From Gammaproteobacteria bacterium (GTDB taxonomy: Bacteria; Pseudomonadota; Gammaproteobacteria; Ga0077536), in the NCBI GenBank assembly GCA_023257255.1, contig JALRCR010000005.1, positions 1 through 47,810 on the forward strand: 47,810 nt of DNA, read 5' to 3'. A program made the translations under genes and the position numbers. The number at the start of each line of letters is the position of its first letter. The first letter of the stretch is position 1. This document shows, piece by piece, positions 1-8,194 of the stretch. The notes beneath the pieces are model-generated. The model was not told where the DNA came from, made no database searches, and worked only from the letters and a program-made list of their open reading frames with translations.

Positions 1-1050
1 GATGTGGCGCCCGAGCGCGTAGGTGTGTTTGTTGGCACTGGTCTGGGTGGCGCCAAGAGCCCTTTCGACAACTACGCGGCCCACCTTCTAGGGGGAATGA
101 AAGACGCGCTAAAGGAACTGAGGGATGAGCGCCCCGATGATTTGCTTATTCAAGAATTAGCAGACGCTCTGGGCGCGCATCCGCGCGTAAATCCCATGGT
201 GATCTGTCAGACGATGCCTAATGCACTTGCGGCAAACATTGCTCTCCGTTTTGGCGCGAACGCGGTGGCGGAGACGTTTTGCGCGGCCTGCGCCTCTGGG
301 ACGGTCGCGATCGGTAAGGCATATCGTGCCCTTCTGGGCGGTGAGGTAGATATTGCGCTGGCCGGTGGAATCGAGCATTTGAGCGATCGCGCCGGTGGGG
401 TGTTCATGGGCTTCGATAGATTGCAGACACTGGCAAGTCCATTTGCGGGCGTAGGAACCGAGAACAGACCTTTCGATGCAGACCGAAGCGGATTCTTGTT
501 CAGTGAAGGCGGCGCCGGGATGGCGGTCTTGGAGACCGGTGCGTCTGTTAAGCGGCGCGGCGCGGAGAAACAAATCATTGCGGAGCTGGTAGGCTTTGGT
601 CAGAGCAATGATGCATTCTCGATCGCCGCTATTTCCCCGCAACACAACACCTTCACGCAGATGCTGCGGGCAGCTTTAGTTGACGCCGCCCTCACGCCGG
701 ATTCGATTGATTACATCAATACCCACGGTACCGGCACCATTCTCAACGATGCGACTGAGGCGTCATTCATCGAGAATACATTCGGCGATAAGCCGTTCCT
801 GAATAGCACAAAGTCTATTCTTGGGCACTCGATTGGCGCCGCCGGAGCACTTGAGTTTGTTGTTACGGCACTGTCCCTAAAACATCAGACGGTTCATGCC
901 TCCAGGAACCTTAGTAAGCCTATTGCGAATCTGAATTTTGCGTTGGAGACGCGGGAGGCACCCCTGAGATATGCACTAAGCCACAACTTTGGCTTCGGTG
1001 GCCACAATGCCGCACTGGTTCTGAAACATTACGACGGTGCGCTGGGATAA
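1..1050 (+). CDS. Beta-ketoacyl-ACP synthase (KAS II/FabF-like), 5' end outside window
   Basis: This is a thiolase-fold condensing enzyme that would extend an acyl chain on an acyl carrier protein by decarboxylative Claisen condensation. Counting from the GTG at position 4, the nucleophilic Cys is C96 in CAACASG, the first catalytic His is H241 in THGTGT, and K270 and H275 lie in KSILGHSIGAAG. The glycine-rich FGFGGHN motif is near the C-terminus. The frame is open to the window edge. About 60-80 N-terminal residues are missing relative to the usual ~410, so the GTG at 4 is not the true start. A 61-base gap separates it from the downstream sensor kinase on the same strand. Whether it serves fatty acid, aryl polyene or polyketide synthesis cannot be told from this fragment. 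Base composition is less GC-rich than the later parts of the window. Confidence 0.9.
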   Translation, partial: DVAPERVGVFVGTGLGGAKSPFDNYAAHLLGGMKDALKELRDERPDDLLIQELADALGAHPRVNPMVICQTMPNALAANIALRFGANAVAETFCAACASGTVAIGKAYRALLGGEVDIALAGGIEHLSDRAGGVFMGFDRLQTLASPFAGVGTENRPFDADRSGFLFSEGGAGMAVLETGASVKRRGAEKQIIAELVGFGQSNDAFSIAAISPQHNTFTQMLRAALVDAALTPDSIDYINTHGTGTILNDATEASFIENTFGDKPFLNSTKSILGHSIGAAGALEFVVTALSLKHQTVHASRNLSKPIANLNFALETREAPLRYALSHNFGFGGHNAALVLKHYDGALG

Positions 1051-1111
1051 TTGAGACGCGAAAAACGCGCATAGACCCACAGCAATTCTTATCGAACACG
1101 GCGCGAGGCTT

Positions 1112-3694
1112 ATGTCGGATACGCAGACCGTTAGCTTCCCTGGCGGGAAACCTAAAACCCCCGACTCTATCGAGCCCAGCATCCGAGTCCGGAGTCGGAC
1201 CTACTCTGCCGCCCCTTTGGGCGAGCTAGCACAGGCTAAAATCCGCTGCGCAATGAACCTCGCGCTGGTGGCGCTGGCTTTGCTTGCCTGCCATCTTCAA
1301 CCCACGCTTGAACTTCGCCTTGTCGGCTACACCTTCCTTTTTACGTCTCTTTCAGCCATCACACTATTGGTCTGGGCGAGGTTTATTGCTAGGCGCCCGG
1401 CGACGGATCCTTGGAGGGTCGGTCAACGAGTAGCCAGCATCATCTTGGACAACGTCGGGATAAGTTGGATTCTCTATTTTGGAGACCAAACGCTGGCGGG
1501 TGTTTTCGCACTCTATCTGTGGACCACAATTGGCTACGGCGTACGCTACGGTCCACGTTACCTGTATGCGGGTGTAAGCGCCTCCTTGGTGGGTTTTGCC
1601 ATCGTTATCTGGGCGTCCGATTTTTGGCAGGCGTTTCCAGCTCTTGCACTCGGCCTCAGCGGAGGACTGTTGGTGGTGCCGCTCTACGCCGGCTATCTAA
1701 TCAGGCTCCTGTACGGCGCGCTTGCGCGAGCCGAATCTGCGGCGCGTGCGAAGGCCGATTTCGTCGCCAAAATGAGCCACGAACTTCGCACTCCGCTACA
1801 CGGGGTAATTGCGCTGACCGAACTCCTCACCAACGATATGTCTGAAGACCAGCGTCTCGATATGACGAGGTTGATCCGCTCTTCATCCAATACGCTACTA
1901 GATCTGATCAACCGAATTCTCGATAGCAGCAAATATGAGTCCGGCTCCTTTGTGCTGCAAATTGAGGAAATGGAACTCCACCGTACGATGGGCGAAACGC
2001 TAGATATCCTTCTGCCACAGGCGAACGCGAAGGGTCTTTCTTTAAGCCTGTTTGTAGACCCGCGAATTGAACATCAACTTATGGGGTCGCCCAGGCAAAT
2101 TCAGGAAGTGATCATAAATTTGGCGGGGAACGCGGTGAAATTCACTAGCGAAGGGGGCGTGCGAATAGCTGCCCTCGCCGCTGGCACACCGCGGGACCGT
2201 GAAGCTATCGTCCTAAGCGTGGTTGATACCGGACCCGGGATGGAACAGGACTATCTCACGCGCGTCTTCGACCCGTTCTCGCAAGCCGATGACAGCGTAA
2301 CCAGGGAGCACGACGGGTCTGGGCTCGGCACAACGATTGCGCGCGACCTGATTCAGCTAATGGACGGCAGCATCGTTATCAAGTCGGCGCCAGGCGTTGG
2401 TACTCGTATCGATGTAGAGCTGAGACTGCCCCACCAACCGCCCCGCCCGACACCTGATTTTCGTTTGCCGCATCAAGTGGTTGTTACGGGGTTTGGCTAC
2501 GAGAGCGGGCCGGTTCGCGCGCTCCTCAAAACCTTTCCAAGCTTGGAGATTCTTGAGGTTGGCATTGGGGAGTTACACCGGCAGCTCCACTTGCTGACGT
2601 CAAAGACCTGTTTCGTTATTGACTGTCGGATCGCCGAAACGGTCATGCCAATGCTACGGGAACACATCGCACGAACTGGTCGCCAAGCAATTCCGATAGT
2701 TTTCGGCTTTGGAACTGAGGACCAGCGACCGATTGCATTTCGTGAGGGCCTGACGTCATTTCTAACGGCTACCTCTGACAGGCATGAGTTACATCGCGCT
2801 TTCCATTTGGCAGCACAACTCTTCTCAGACGAAGAGACGGTGGTTGAGCCTGAAAGCCCAGCGATGGAGGGGCTAATCCTGATTGCGGAAGACAACAGTA
2901 CCAATCAGTTGATCGCTCGAATGACGCTTGAGCGGGCGGGTTATCGCTGTCACGTGGTTAGCGACGGAGAGCGCGCGCTTGATGAACTTCAGACAGGCGC
3001 TTACGACTTGGCCATGATCGACATGCACATGCCTGAGCTGGACGGCCTCGACGTTGCTCGTATTTATAATTTTGCAGCGGCTGACGACCCTTCGCGAACC
3101 CCAATAGTCATGGTGACCGCCGACAACCGTCCTGACCTCGTTGCAGATGCTGATTTGGTAGGGATCGCCAAATTCGCGATTAAGCCGCTCCGGCCCTCAC
3201 AGCTCATACAAACTGTGCAAGAACTGATGGGGAAGCGGCAAAACGCCACGCTAGAAAAGACCACCAAGCCTTTTGTCGGCGAGGGTGGCCAAACTCTGGC
3301 AGACGAACCCGACGTGGATGATGAATTATTTGAAGAACTGCTCGGCTATATGGAGCTAGACGAAGCCCGGGGCTTCTACAAAGAATTTGAAGAAGACGCC
3401 CATGGTTTCATCGATGTTGTGCGGCGCGCCATGGACGGCGGCATTGGCGCGACGAAAATGCGAAATGCAATGCACTCGCTGTGCGGGGCCTCTCGCACGG
3501 TTGGCGCATGCCGGCTCGCGTCGCTATCACGCCAAATCGAGTACACAAGCGAAAGAGATGAGCGTTTCAACTGCCGGACTTTCGCCTCTGAGTTAGAGGA
3601 GGCTTTAGGCGCGGCGATGAAAGGGTTCAATCAGCGCTTGGACCGCGCGGCCTCCGCCTGCCGGGGCGGCAAAGAAGGCTCAGCACGCGAGTGA
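1112..3694 (+). CDS. RpfC-like hybrid sensor histidine kinase with receiver and HPt domains
   Basis: This is an 860-residue membrane sensor kinase with an internal phosphorelay. Hydrophobic segments at about residues 45-200 form a multi-span sensor. Its last part (a TTIGYGVRYG-like stretch, then a VPLYAGYLIRLL helix) follows the layout of RpfC, the Xanthomonas receptor for the fatty-acid signal DSF. It is followed by HisKA with H223 in MSHELRTPLHG, HATPase with DTGPGM and GSGLGTT, a degenerate receiver-like segment (about 450-570), a true receiver with D637 in MIDMHMPELDG, and a C-terminal HPt with H788 in MHSLCGASRTVGA. The RpfC resemblance is my reading from memory of the family. No rpfF lies next to it. 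The order KAS then kinase suggests a link to lipid-type signals, but that is inference. Confidence 0.88.
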   Translation: MSDTQTVSFPGGKPKTPDSIEPSIRVRSRTYSAAPLGELAQAKIRCAMNLALVALALLACHLQPTLELRLVGYTFLFTSLSAITLLVWARFIARRPATDPWRVGQRVASIILDNVGISWILYFGDQTLAGVFALYLWTTIGYGVRYGPRYLYAGVSASLVGFAIVIWASDFWQAFPALALGLSGGLLVVPLYAGYLIRLLYGALARAESAARAKADFVAKMSHELRTPLHGVIALTELLTNDMSEDQRLDMTRLIRSSSNTLLDLINRILDSSKYESGSFVLQIEEMELHRTMGETLDILLPQANAKGLSLSLFVDPRIEHQLMGSPRQIQEVIINLAGNAVKFTSEGGVRIAALAAGTPRDREAIVLSVVDTGPGMEQDYLTRVFDPFSQADDSVTREHDGSGLGTTIARDLIQLMDGSIVIKSAPGVGTRIDVELRLPHQPPRPTPDFRLPHQVVVTGFGYESGPVRALLKTFPSLEILEVGIGELHRQLHLLTSKTCFVIDCRIAETVMPMLREHIARTGRQAIPIVFGFGTEDQRPIAFREGLTSFLTATSDRHELHRAFHLAAQLFSDEETVVEPESPAMEGLILIAEDNSTNQLIARMTLERAGYRCHVVSDGERALDELQTGAYDLAMIDMHMPELDGLDVARIYNFAAADDPSRTPIVMVTADNRPDLVADADLVGIAKFAIKPLRPSQLIQTVQELMGKRQNATLEKTTKPFVGEGGQTLADEPDVDDELFEELLGYMELDEARGFYKEFEEDAHGFIDVVRRAMDGGIGATKMRNAMHSLCGASRTVGACRLASLSRQIEYTSERDERFNCRTFASELEEALGAAMKGFNQRLDRAASACRGGKEGSARE

Positions 3695-3701
3695 AAGAAA
3701 T

Positions 3702-3793
3702 TGGCGGAGAGGGAGGGATTCGAACCCCCGGTGCCCAGCAAAGGGCACAACTGATTTCGAGTCAGTCCCGATCGGCCACTCCGGCACCTCTCC
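3702..3793 (-). tRNA. tRNA-Ser (anticodon CGA)
   Basis: Read on the minus strand, the acceptor stem GGAGAGG at the 5' end (3793) pairs with CCTCTCC near the 3' end. It is followed by discriminator G and an encoded CCA (3704-3702). The anticodon arm has stem ACTGA/TCAGT and loop CTCGAAA, which gives anticodon CGA, reading UCG. The long variable arm GTGCCC-TTTGCT-GGGCAC is typical of class II tRNA-Ser, and the T loop GTTCGAATC is intact. A tool that excludes CCA would end it at 3705. It sits between the convergent kinase gene and phaC. Confidence 0.97.
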
Positions 3794-3849
3794 GAGTTTG
3801 ACGCGGACGGCTAAAAGCATCGCCAACAGCCATCATTTACGTGGCAGGG

Positions 3850-3878
3850 AGTGTAGCCCAACGAGGGCTGCCCTCAAA
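3850..3878 (-). promoter_or_regulatory. Probable sigma-70 promoter of tRNA-Ser
   Basis: On the minus strand the sequence reads TTTGAG, 17 bases, TACACT, which is a good -35/-10 pair. It lies about 57 bases upstream of the tRNA 5' end. The spacer starts within a small inverted repeat GAGGGC-A-GCCCTC that overlaps the -35 element. Placement downstream of phaC and directly upstream of the tRNA supports the assignment. It is a by-eye match only. Confidence 0.5.
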
Positions 3879-3930
3879 GCATTCGCCCTGCGATAAGTTC
3901 GGACCGTCCACCTAAATCTGTCGCCCCCGA

Positions 3931-5712
3931 CTATCCCAGCCTGACTTTTGCGTAACTGCCCGGCGCCGCTTCTAGTCGCGGCAGGCCGCGGTCGCCCGGT
4001 TTTCTGGCCTGCACCTGTCCCCCACCGTGTGGCCCTATCCATTTCGCCCAAGCAAGCCACCAAGACCCTTGATGAAAAGTGGCAGCGTGCAGCCAATCGT
4101 CTGCCTCCCCTGCTGGTTCTGGTCCGGTGTAATGGCCATAAGCTTTCGGTCCAGGGGGATTAATGATTCCAGCAATGTGGCCAGCTTTCCCAAGGATAAA
4201 CTCTACTGGGCCGCCAAACAGCTTTGCGCCCTCGAACGTAGATTTCCAGGGCGCGATGTGATCTTCCAAGGCGGATACGAAGCAACAGGGGACCGAGACA
4301 CGACTCAAATCGAGAGGAACATCATCAATGAGGAATTGCCCCGGCTTGCACAGGAGATTCTGCATATACATTTTTCGCAGGTATGTGCTGTGCATTCTGG
4401 CTGGCATTCTCGTTGAGTCGGAATTCCAATAAAGCAGGTCGAAAGGGGCGGGTGTCTTACCGAGAAGATAGTTGTTGATGACGAAGGACCAGATAAGGTC
4501 ACTGGCGCGCATCAAATTGAATGTCGCGGCCATCTCCTTGCCATCAAGATAACCGCGTGTCTCCATTTCCTTTTCAAGCTGACACACTTGCTTTTCGTCG
4601 ATGAACACGCCGAGTTCTCCCGGGGCCGAAAAATCGAGCATCGCCGTGAAAAACGTAGCAGCGTTTATTCGCTCGTCTTGTTTCTGCCGAAAATAAGCCA
4701 GCATTGCACCAAGCAAGGTTCCGCCCAGACAGTAGCCGATCAGGTTGAAACTACGCTCGCCAGTCGCCGCCTCCATGGCATCCATGGCCGCGAGAGGACC
4801 TTCTTTTAGATAGTCAGAGAAATCCTTTTCTCTTAGCTTTGCGTCAGGATTAACCCAGGAAATGACGAAGACGGTGTGGCCCTCGCTAACCGCCCAGCGA
4901 ATAAAAGAGTTTTCGGGCTTCAAATCAAGCACGTAGTACTTGTTAATCCAAGGCGGAATGATCAGCAACGGACGCCTGAAAACATGCTCAGTCGTCGGCG
5001 TGTACTGAATGAGTTGCATCAAGTCATTTTGAAAAACGACTGAGCCCGGGCTCGTCGCAATGTTTCTCCCGAGTTCAAATGCCGAGGAGTCCACCATCTT
5101 CGTGCGCAGTTGCCCGCTTGCGAGATCAATATCGTCAAGAAAGTTTCTGAGCCCTTCTACCAGATTGGCACCGCCACGCTCGAGTGTAGCGCGTACGACC
5201 TCCGGGTTAGTCAATGCGAAATTGCTCGGAGAGATCGCATCGATAAACTGCCTGGTGTAGAAGGCGACCTTCTGAGCGTCTTTGGGCTCCAGCCCATCAG
5301 CATGCGAGGTCAACTGGATCAGGCTGTTCGCCAAGATTAGATAGGTATGTCGAATAAAGTCGAAAAGCGGATTGCTTGTCCACTCCCGGTCGCGAAATCT
5401 TCGGTCCTCGGGTGTTTGGCCGCGCCCGGTCTCAGCATCTTCGCTTTGGATTAACGATTGCTGTAGCACGCCCAGTCCATCGATCCAGATACGCCACTGC
5501 GTTTCCCATAAAGGCAGCGGGTTTCGTGCAAGTTGAAGGGCGAAGCGCTGAAAACTTGCGCCAATCCCCAGCGGGTCGACGATGCCAGTTAAGTCCTGAC
5601 TGCGGGCTGCGAATTGTTCAAATAACTCCTGACTCTTGGTCACCGCATGCTCAACCGCGGATGCAATTATCCGTGTGCCTGATGCATCAGCCCCTGAGTC
5701 GCCTTCAACCAT
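3931..5712 (-). CDS. phaC: Class I poly(3-hydroxyalkanoate) synthase
   Basis: This 593-residue enzyme polymerises (R)-3-hydroxyacyl-CoA into PHA granules in the cytoplasm. The lipase-box-like motif GYCLGG carries the catalytic Cys (C328). The catalytic Asp is in SALEDHIAPW and the His in GKAGHIAGI. The N-terminal PhaC_N region includes the FIRHTYL and SPSNFALTNPEV stretches conserved in class I enzymes. Length and motif spacing match the Cupriavidus PhaC type, and no PhaE-like partner is seen. phaA, phaB, phasin and phaR are absent from the window, so it stands apart from a pha operon. The start ATG at 5712 gives a normal-length protein. It lies 25 bases downstream of yhbY on the same strand. 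Confidence 0.96.
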   Translation of the reverse strand: MVEGDSGADASGTRIIASAVEHAVTKSQELFEQFAARSQDLTGIVDPLGIGASFQRFALQLARNPLPLWETQWRIWIDGLGVLQQSLIQSEDAETGRGQTPEDRRFRDREWTSNPLFDFIRHTYLILANSLIQLTSHADGLEPKDAQKVAFYTRQFIDAISPSNFALTNPEVVRATLERGGANLVEGLRNFLDDIDLASGQLRTKMVDSSAFELGRNIATSPGSVVFQNDLMQLIQYTPTTEHVFRRPLLIIPPWINKYYVLDLKPENSFIRWAVSEGHTVFVISWVNPDAKLREKDFSDYLKEGPLAAMDAMEAATGERSFNLIGYCLGGTLLGAMLAYFRQKQDERINAATFFTAMLDFSAPGELGVFIDEKQVCQLEKEMETRGYLDGKEMAATFNLMRASDLIWSFVINNYLLGKTPAPFDLLYWNSDSTRMPARMHSTYLRKMYMQNLLCKPGQFLIDDVPLDLSRVSVPCCFVSALEDHIAPWKSTFEGAKLFGGPVEFILGKAGHIAGIINPPGPKAYGHYTGPEPAGEADDWLHAATFHQGSWWLAWAKWIGPHGGGQVQARKPGDRGLPRLEAAPGSYAKVRLG

Positions 5713-5737
5713 GCATGCTATTCCATATTGATGAAAA

Positions 5738-6007
5738 TCATTTGCTTGCTTTGCGATAAAGAATCGCTACCCGTCCTATCGCTCCGACTACGTCGGCCCC
5801 AAGGCTGGACGCGATGTGCTCAATTTGGGCTGGCTGTTCTTGTCGGTCCCCTACAGGCAAACGGATTTTGATTAACTCGTGCGCATCCAGTGCTTCCGTA
5901 ATGGAAGCGAGCACGCTATCAGTTACACCACGTTGGCCGATGATCACCACCGGTTTCAAGCTATGGGCCTTGGCTTTTAGTTCGCGCCGGAAATTTGTGC
6001 TTAGCAC
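5738..6007 (-). CDS. yhbY: YhbY family CRM-domain RNA-binding protein
   Basis: This small 89-residue protein consists of one CRM (CRS1-YhbY) domain and associates with pre-50S ribosomal particles. The conserved opening LKAKAHSLKPVVIIGQRG contains the GxxG loop (GQRG), followed by HELIKIRLP and a C-terminal strand ending in ILYRKA. Length matches the bacterial family (about 95 residues). The start is GTG at 6007, preceded by AAGG eight bases upstream. In many proteobacteria yhbY sits opposite ftsJ-ftsH. Here its neighbours are gcvH and phaC, so the local order is not the ancestral one. Confidence 0.93.
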   Translation of the reverse strand: MLSTNFRRELKAKAHSLKPVVIIGQRGVTDSVLASITEALDAHELIKIRLPVGDRQEQPAQIEHIASSLGADVVGAIGRVAILYRKASK

Positions 6008-6070
6008 GTGTTCAGCCTTTCAAATCATTGTTTCATGCAGCGTTTGTTCACGCCGCCAAGTGCTATGGCA

Positions 6071-6083
6071 GGACGTAACGTCC
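6071..6083. promoter_or_regulatory. Short perfect inverted repeat upstream of yhbY
   Basis: GGACGT-A-ACGTCC is a perfect 6-bp inverted repeat with a one-base spacer. It lies in the 185-base gap between gcvH and yhbY, about 65 bases upstream of the yhbY start. It could be an operator half-site pair, but so short a repeat can arise by chance. I see no gene in the rest of this gap. Confidence 0.2.
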
Positions 6084-6192
6084 CTCGTCATGCGACAGCG
6101 TTTTACACGCCGATGACCATGGTGCCTTCAACCGACCCACATTGGGGTAAGCGCCTTTGCCAGCCGTTTCTCTATCGCCTGACCGAGACAGA

Positions 6193-6573
6193 TCAGCCAG
6201 CGGAGTCGACGAAGTCTTCGTAGTCTTCATCGTCCATTAAATCTTCGAATTCCGCTTCGTGAACGGGCTCTAGTTTGAACAGCCAGCCTTCCTGCAGAGG
6301 AGATTCGTTCAATTTTTCGGGGGCCTCCAACAAGGCCTCATTGATCTCCAGTACTCGACCACTCATCGGACATTTAACGTCGCTGGTGGTCTTGACGGAT
6401 TCAATCGTTGAGCAGTCCTCGCCTTGCCGGAGGTCTCGACCGATGTCCGGAAGTTGGACGTAAACCACGTCGCCCAGTTGTTCCTGAGCGTAGTCAGACA
6501 CCCCGATAACGGCTATGCCGTCTTCTTCCATCCGAACCCACGCGTGGTCTTCGGTGAAACGCATTTCGCTCAT
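6193..6573 (-). CDS. gcvH: Glycine cleavage system H protein
   Basis: This 126-residue lipoyl carrier shuttles the aminomethyl group between the P and T proteins of the glycine cleavage system. The lipoylation site is K61 in TIESVKTTSD. Flanking features are typical: the FTEDHAWVR opening, DYAQEQLGDVVYVQLP, and the NEALLEAPEKLNESPLQEGWLFKL C-terminal half. It ends in an acidic tail, as family members usually do. gcvT and gcvP are not adjacent, so it is a stand-alone gcvH here. It follows the SRPBCC gene on the same strand after a 34-base gap and may be cotranscribed with it. Confidence 0.96.
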   Translation of the reverse strand: MSEMRFTEDHAWVRMEEDGIAVIGVSDYAQEQLGDVVYVQLPDIGRDLRQGEDCSTIESVKTTSDVKCPMSGRVLEINEALLEAPEKLNESPLQEGWLFKLEPVHEAEFEDLMDDEDYEDFVDSAG

Positions 6574-6607
6574 TGCTGCTGAATCTCTTTAGGGCTGTGA
6601 AAAATAG

Positions 6608-7024
6608 TCACATGCCAAACATTTTTTTGAGGCTGTCGAAGCCGGTCTGGTAGATGGTTTGGACGGCTCGGATAGCGTCCGGTTCGGGCGCGCCAGTCGC
6701 GGGTTCAAACTCACTGGACCACTCAACCAGGGATTGGCCTTTGCCATCGTCCCTGACACGTAGGGTCGCGGTGTAATTTGCTACCGGAAGTGGCCCACTG
6801 ATGATGCTGTACCGATAGAGCCGGTCTTTTTCATCGATGGTTTCAAGCCGCTCAACGATTTCGCCGCCCCCCAGAAGTGATAAGCGACGTAGCCGCCCAT
6901 TGTCTTCTAACTTGCTGCTTTGAACGGCCGGATGCCAATCCGGCAACGCATTGAACTTGCCGATCAGCTTCCAGATTTCATCCGGGGAGATCGCAAACAC
7001 CGAATTCATACTGACTTTGGCCAT
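6608..7024 (-). CDS. SRPBCC (START/polyketide cyclase-like) family protein
   Basis: This 138-residue protein has the helix-grip fold signature: an N-terminal strand followed by SPDEIWKLIGKFNALPDWHPAV, GGGEIVERLETID in the middle, and a long amphipathic C-terminal helix (YQTGFDSLKKMFGM). The family binds hydrophobic ligands, and members range from polyketide cyclases to stress proteins. No substrate can be assigned. It starts at ATG 7024 with AAGGAG upstream on the minus strand, and is divergent from the zinc-finger/yidD pair. gcvH lies just downstream. Confidence 0.85.
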   Translation of the reverse strand: MAKVSMNSVFAISPDEIWKLIGKFNALPDWHPAVQSSKLEDNGRLRRLSLLGGGEIVERLETIDEKDRLYRYSIISGPLPVANYTATLRVRDDGKGQSLVEWSSEFEPATGAPEPDAIRAVQTIYQTGFDSLKKMFGM

Positions 7025-7140
7025 GGGCGTACTCCTTAAGGATGGCGGCAGAATTCCCGCATCAGTTTGCTACTATAAGACACATACATTGCGTGGTCAT
7101 GAGCCACGCTAGTCTTGAGATTTTTTGGAGATTACGTCCG

Positions 7141-7332
7141 ATGGAGCCAACAGAAATCATCGCGGTGAAAGAATCTGAAGAGGTCGCTGGCTGTGACGGC
7201 GGCGGCGGCGCGCTTGGCCACCCCCTCGTTTACTTGCGGTTTAACGGTAAGCCGAGTGTCGATTGCTACTACTGTAGCCGGCGTTACGCCAAACCCTCGG
7301 CCCACCGTGATGGCGAACAAGTCGCCGTCTGA
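7141..7332 (+). CDS. Small zinc-finger domain protein (zf-CHCC type)
   Basis: This 63-residue protein carries the CHCC zinc-binding pattern: CDGGGGALGHPLVYL supplies a Cys and His, and CYYCSRRY supplies two Cys. The same fold occurs in the NDUFS6 subunit of complex I and in many small proteobacterial proteins. A GGAG ten bases upstream selects ATG 7141 over upstream in-frame starts. Its 3' end overlaps the probable yidD start by 23 bases, so the two genes are likely cotranscribed and perhaps translationally coupled. Its role is unknown. Confidence 0.8.
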   Translation: MEPTEIIAVKESEEVAGCDGGGGALGHPLVYLRFNGKPSVDCYYCSRRYAKPSAHRDGEQVAV

Positions 7333-7579
7333 ATACGCTCGGTACCTGCTGAAGTGGACAGGGCATGCGTTCCGGGCGCTTCTCCGCGGTGCCATTCAAT
7401 TTTACAGGTACGTCCTGTCCCCTTGGATGCCGCCCCGTTGCAGGCATCTGCCCACCTGCTCGGAGTACTGTCTGGAGGCTATCGACAGACACGGTGTCCG
7501 GAGGGGCGTTTGGCTTACGCTTAGGCGTTTAGCGCGGTGCCATCCGTGGGGGACGTCGGGTTACGACCCTGTGCCCTGA
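7310..7579 (+). CDS. yidD: Membrane protein insertion efficiency factor YidD
   Basis: This 89-residue protein of the YidD/DUF37 family assists YidC in membrane protein insertion at the inner membrane. It shows the family hallmarks: an amphipathic N-terminal helix, IQFYRYVLSPWMPPRCRHLPTC in pieces, CSEYCLEAIDRHG, and the C-terminal RCHPWGTSGYDPVP. ATG 7310 gives the canonical length. An upstream in-frame start at 7193 would add a non-conserved tail inside the zinc-finger gene. It is unlinked here to rpmH-rnpA-yidC, its usual neighbours, and follows a zf-CHCC gene instead. Confidence 0.92.
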   Translation: MANKSPSEYARYLLKWTGHAFRALLRGAIQFYRYVLSPWMPPRCRHLPTCSEYCLEAIDRHGVRRGVWLTLRRLARCHPWGTSGYDPVP

Positions 7580-7590
7580 CACTGCAACGC

Positions 7591-8127
7591 CTAGTTGTTG
7601 ACCTCGCTAAAATCGAGCATTTCACGCTCGATTCCTCGCGTTCTAAGCCAATCGCGTAAGGCTCGGCCGGTGCCTGCTGTCCACGGTTGGACCTTTTCGA
7701 TCGGAACCCATTTGTAACCTGCGATCTCGTCGGCGGGTACAACCACGTCACCTGAATGCGCCCGCAGGTGATAGATGATCAGCAACTGATTTTTGCGGTG
7801 GAACTCGTACATCCCGATATACGATTCGATGCTTGCGTCTACCCCGATTTCTTCTCGAACTTCGCGAACCACCGCTTCCTCAGGCATCTCACCGGCCTCC
7901 AAGAAGCCGGTCACTAGGCCATACCAGTTTTCGGGCCATCCGACGTTACGGACGAGCACGATCTGGTTTTCCCATTCGACTATGCCGCCAACCACCGGTA
8001 CCGGGTTGTCCCAGTGGACATAGCCACAGCGTTGCTGAGGGCATGCAGCCCGGTGACGACCGCCAGTTTCGACCCAAGTCAAAGGCGTGGCGCATTGGGG
8101 ACAGAAGTTCATCGCGTTTCTCGTCAA
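7591..8127 (-). CDS. Nudix hydrolase with N-terminal zinc ribbon
   Basis: This 178-residue protein has a four-Cys zinc ribbon (C9, C12, C29, C34) followed by a Nudix domain. The Nudix box lies at about residues 74-96: G-F-L-E-A-G-E, then REVREEIGV with the metal-binding glutamates. The arrangement resembles NudC-like/ADP-ribose-type hydrolases, which cleave nucleoside diphosphates linked to another moiety. The exact substrate is unknown. It is convergent with yidD. The start could be ATG 8127 or the internal ATG at 8112 (MNFCPQC), which fits the zinc-ribbon start better. Confidence 0.88.
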   Translation of the reverse strand: MTRNAMNFCPQCATPLTWVETGGRHRAACPQQRCGYVHWDNPVPVVGGIVEWENQIVLVRNVGWPENWYGLVTGFLEAGEMPEEAVVREVREEIGVDASIESYIGMYEFHRKNQLLIIYHLRAHSGDVVVPADEIAGYKWVPIEKVQPWTAGTGRALRDWLRTRGIEREMLDFSEVNN

Positions 8128-8194
8128 ACCGGGGGCTACTTTATTTCACCCCGCCATGGTGCTGGTCAAGATGGCGCCAAAAATCCTTGCCTGC

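Noticed and set aside
1051-1080. Small hairpin ACGCG-AAAA-CGCG after the beta-ketoacyl synthase gene as a terminator
   Set aside because: The stem is only about 4 bp and no T-run follows. The kinase gene could be cotranscribed.
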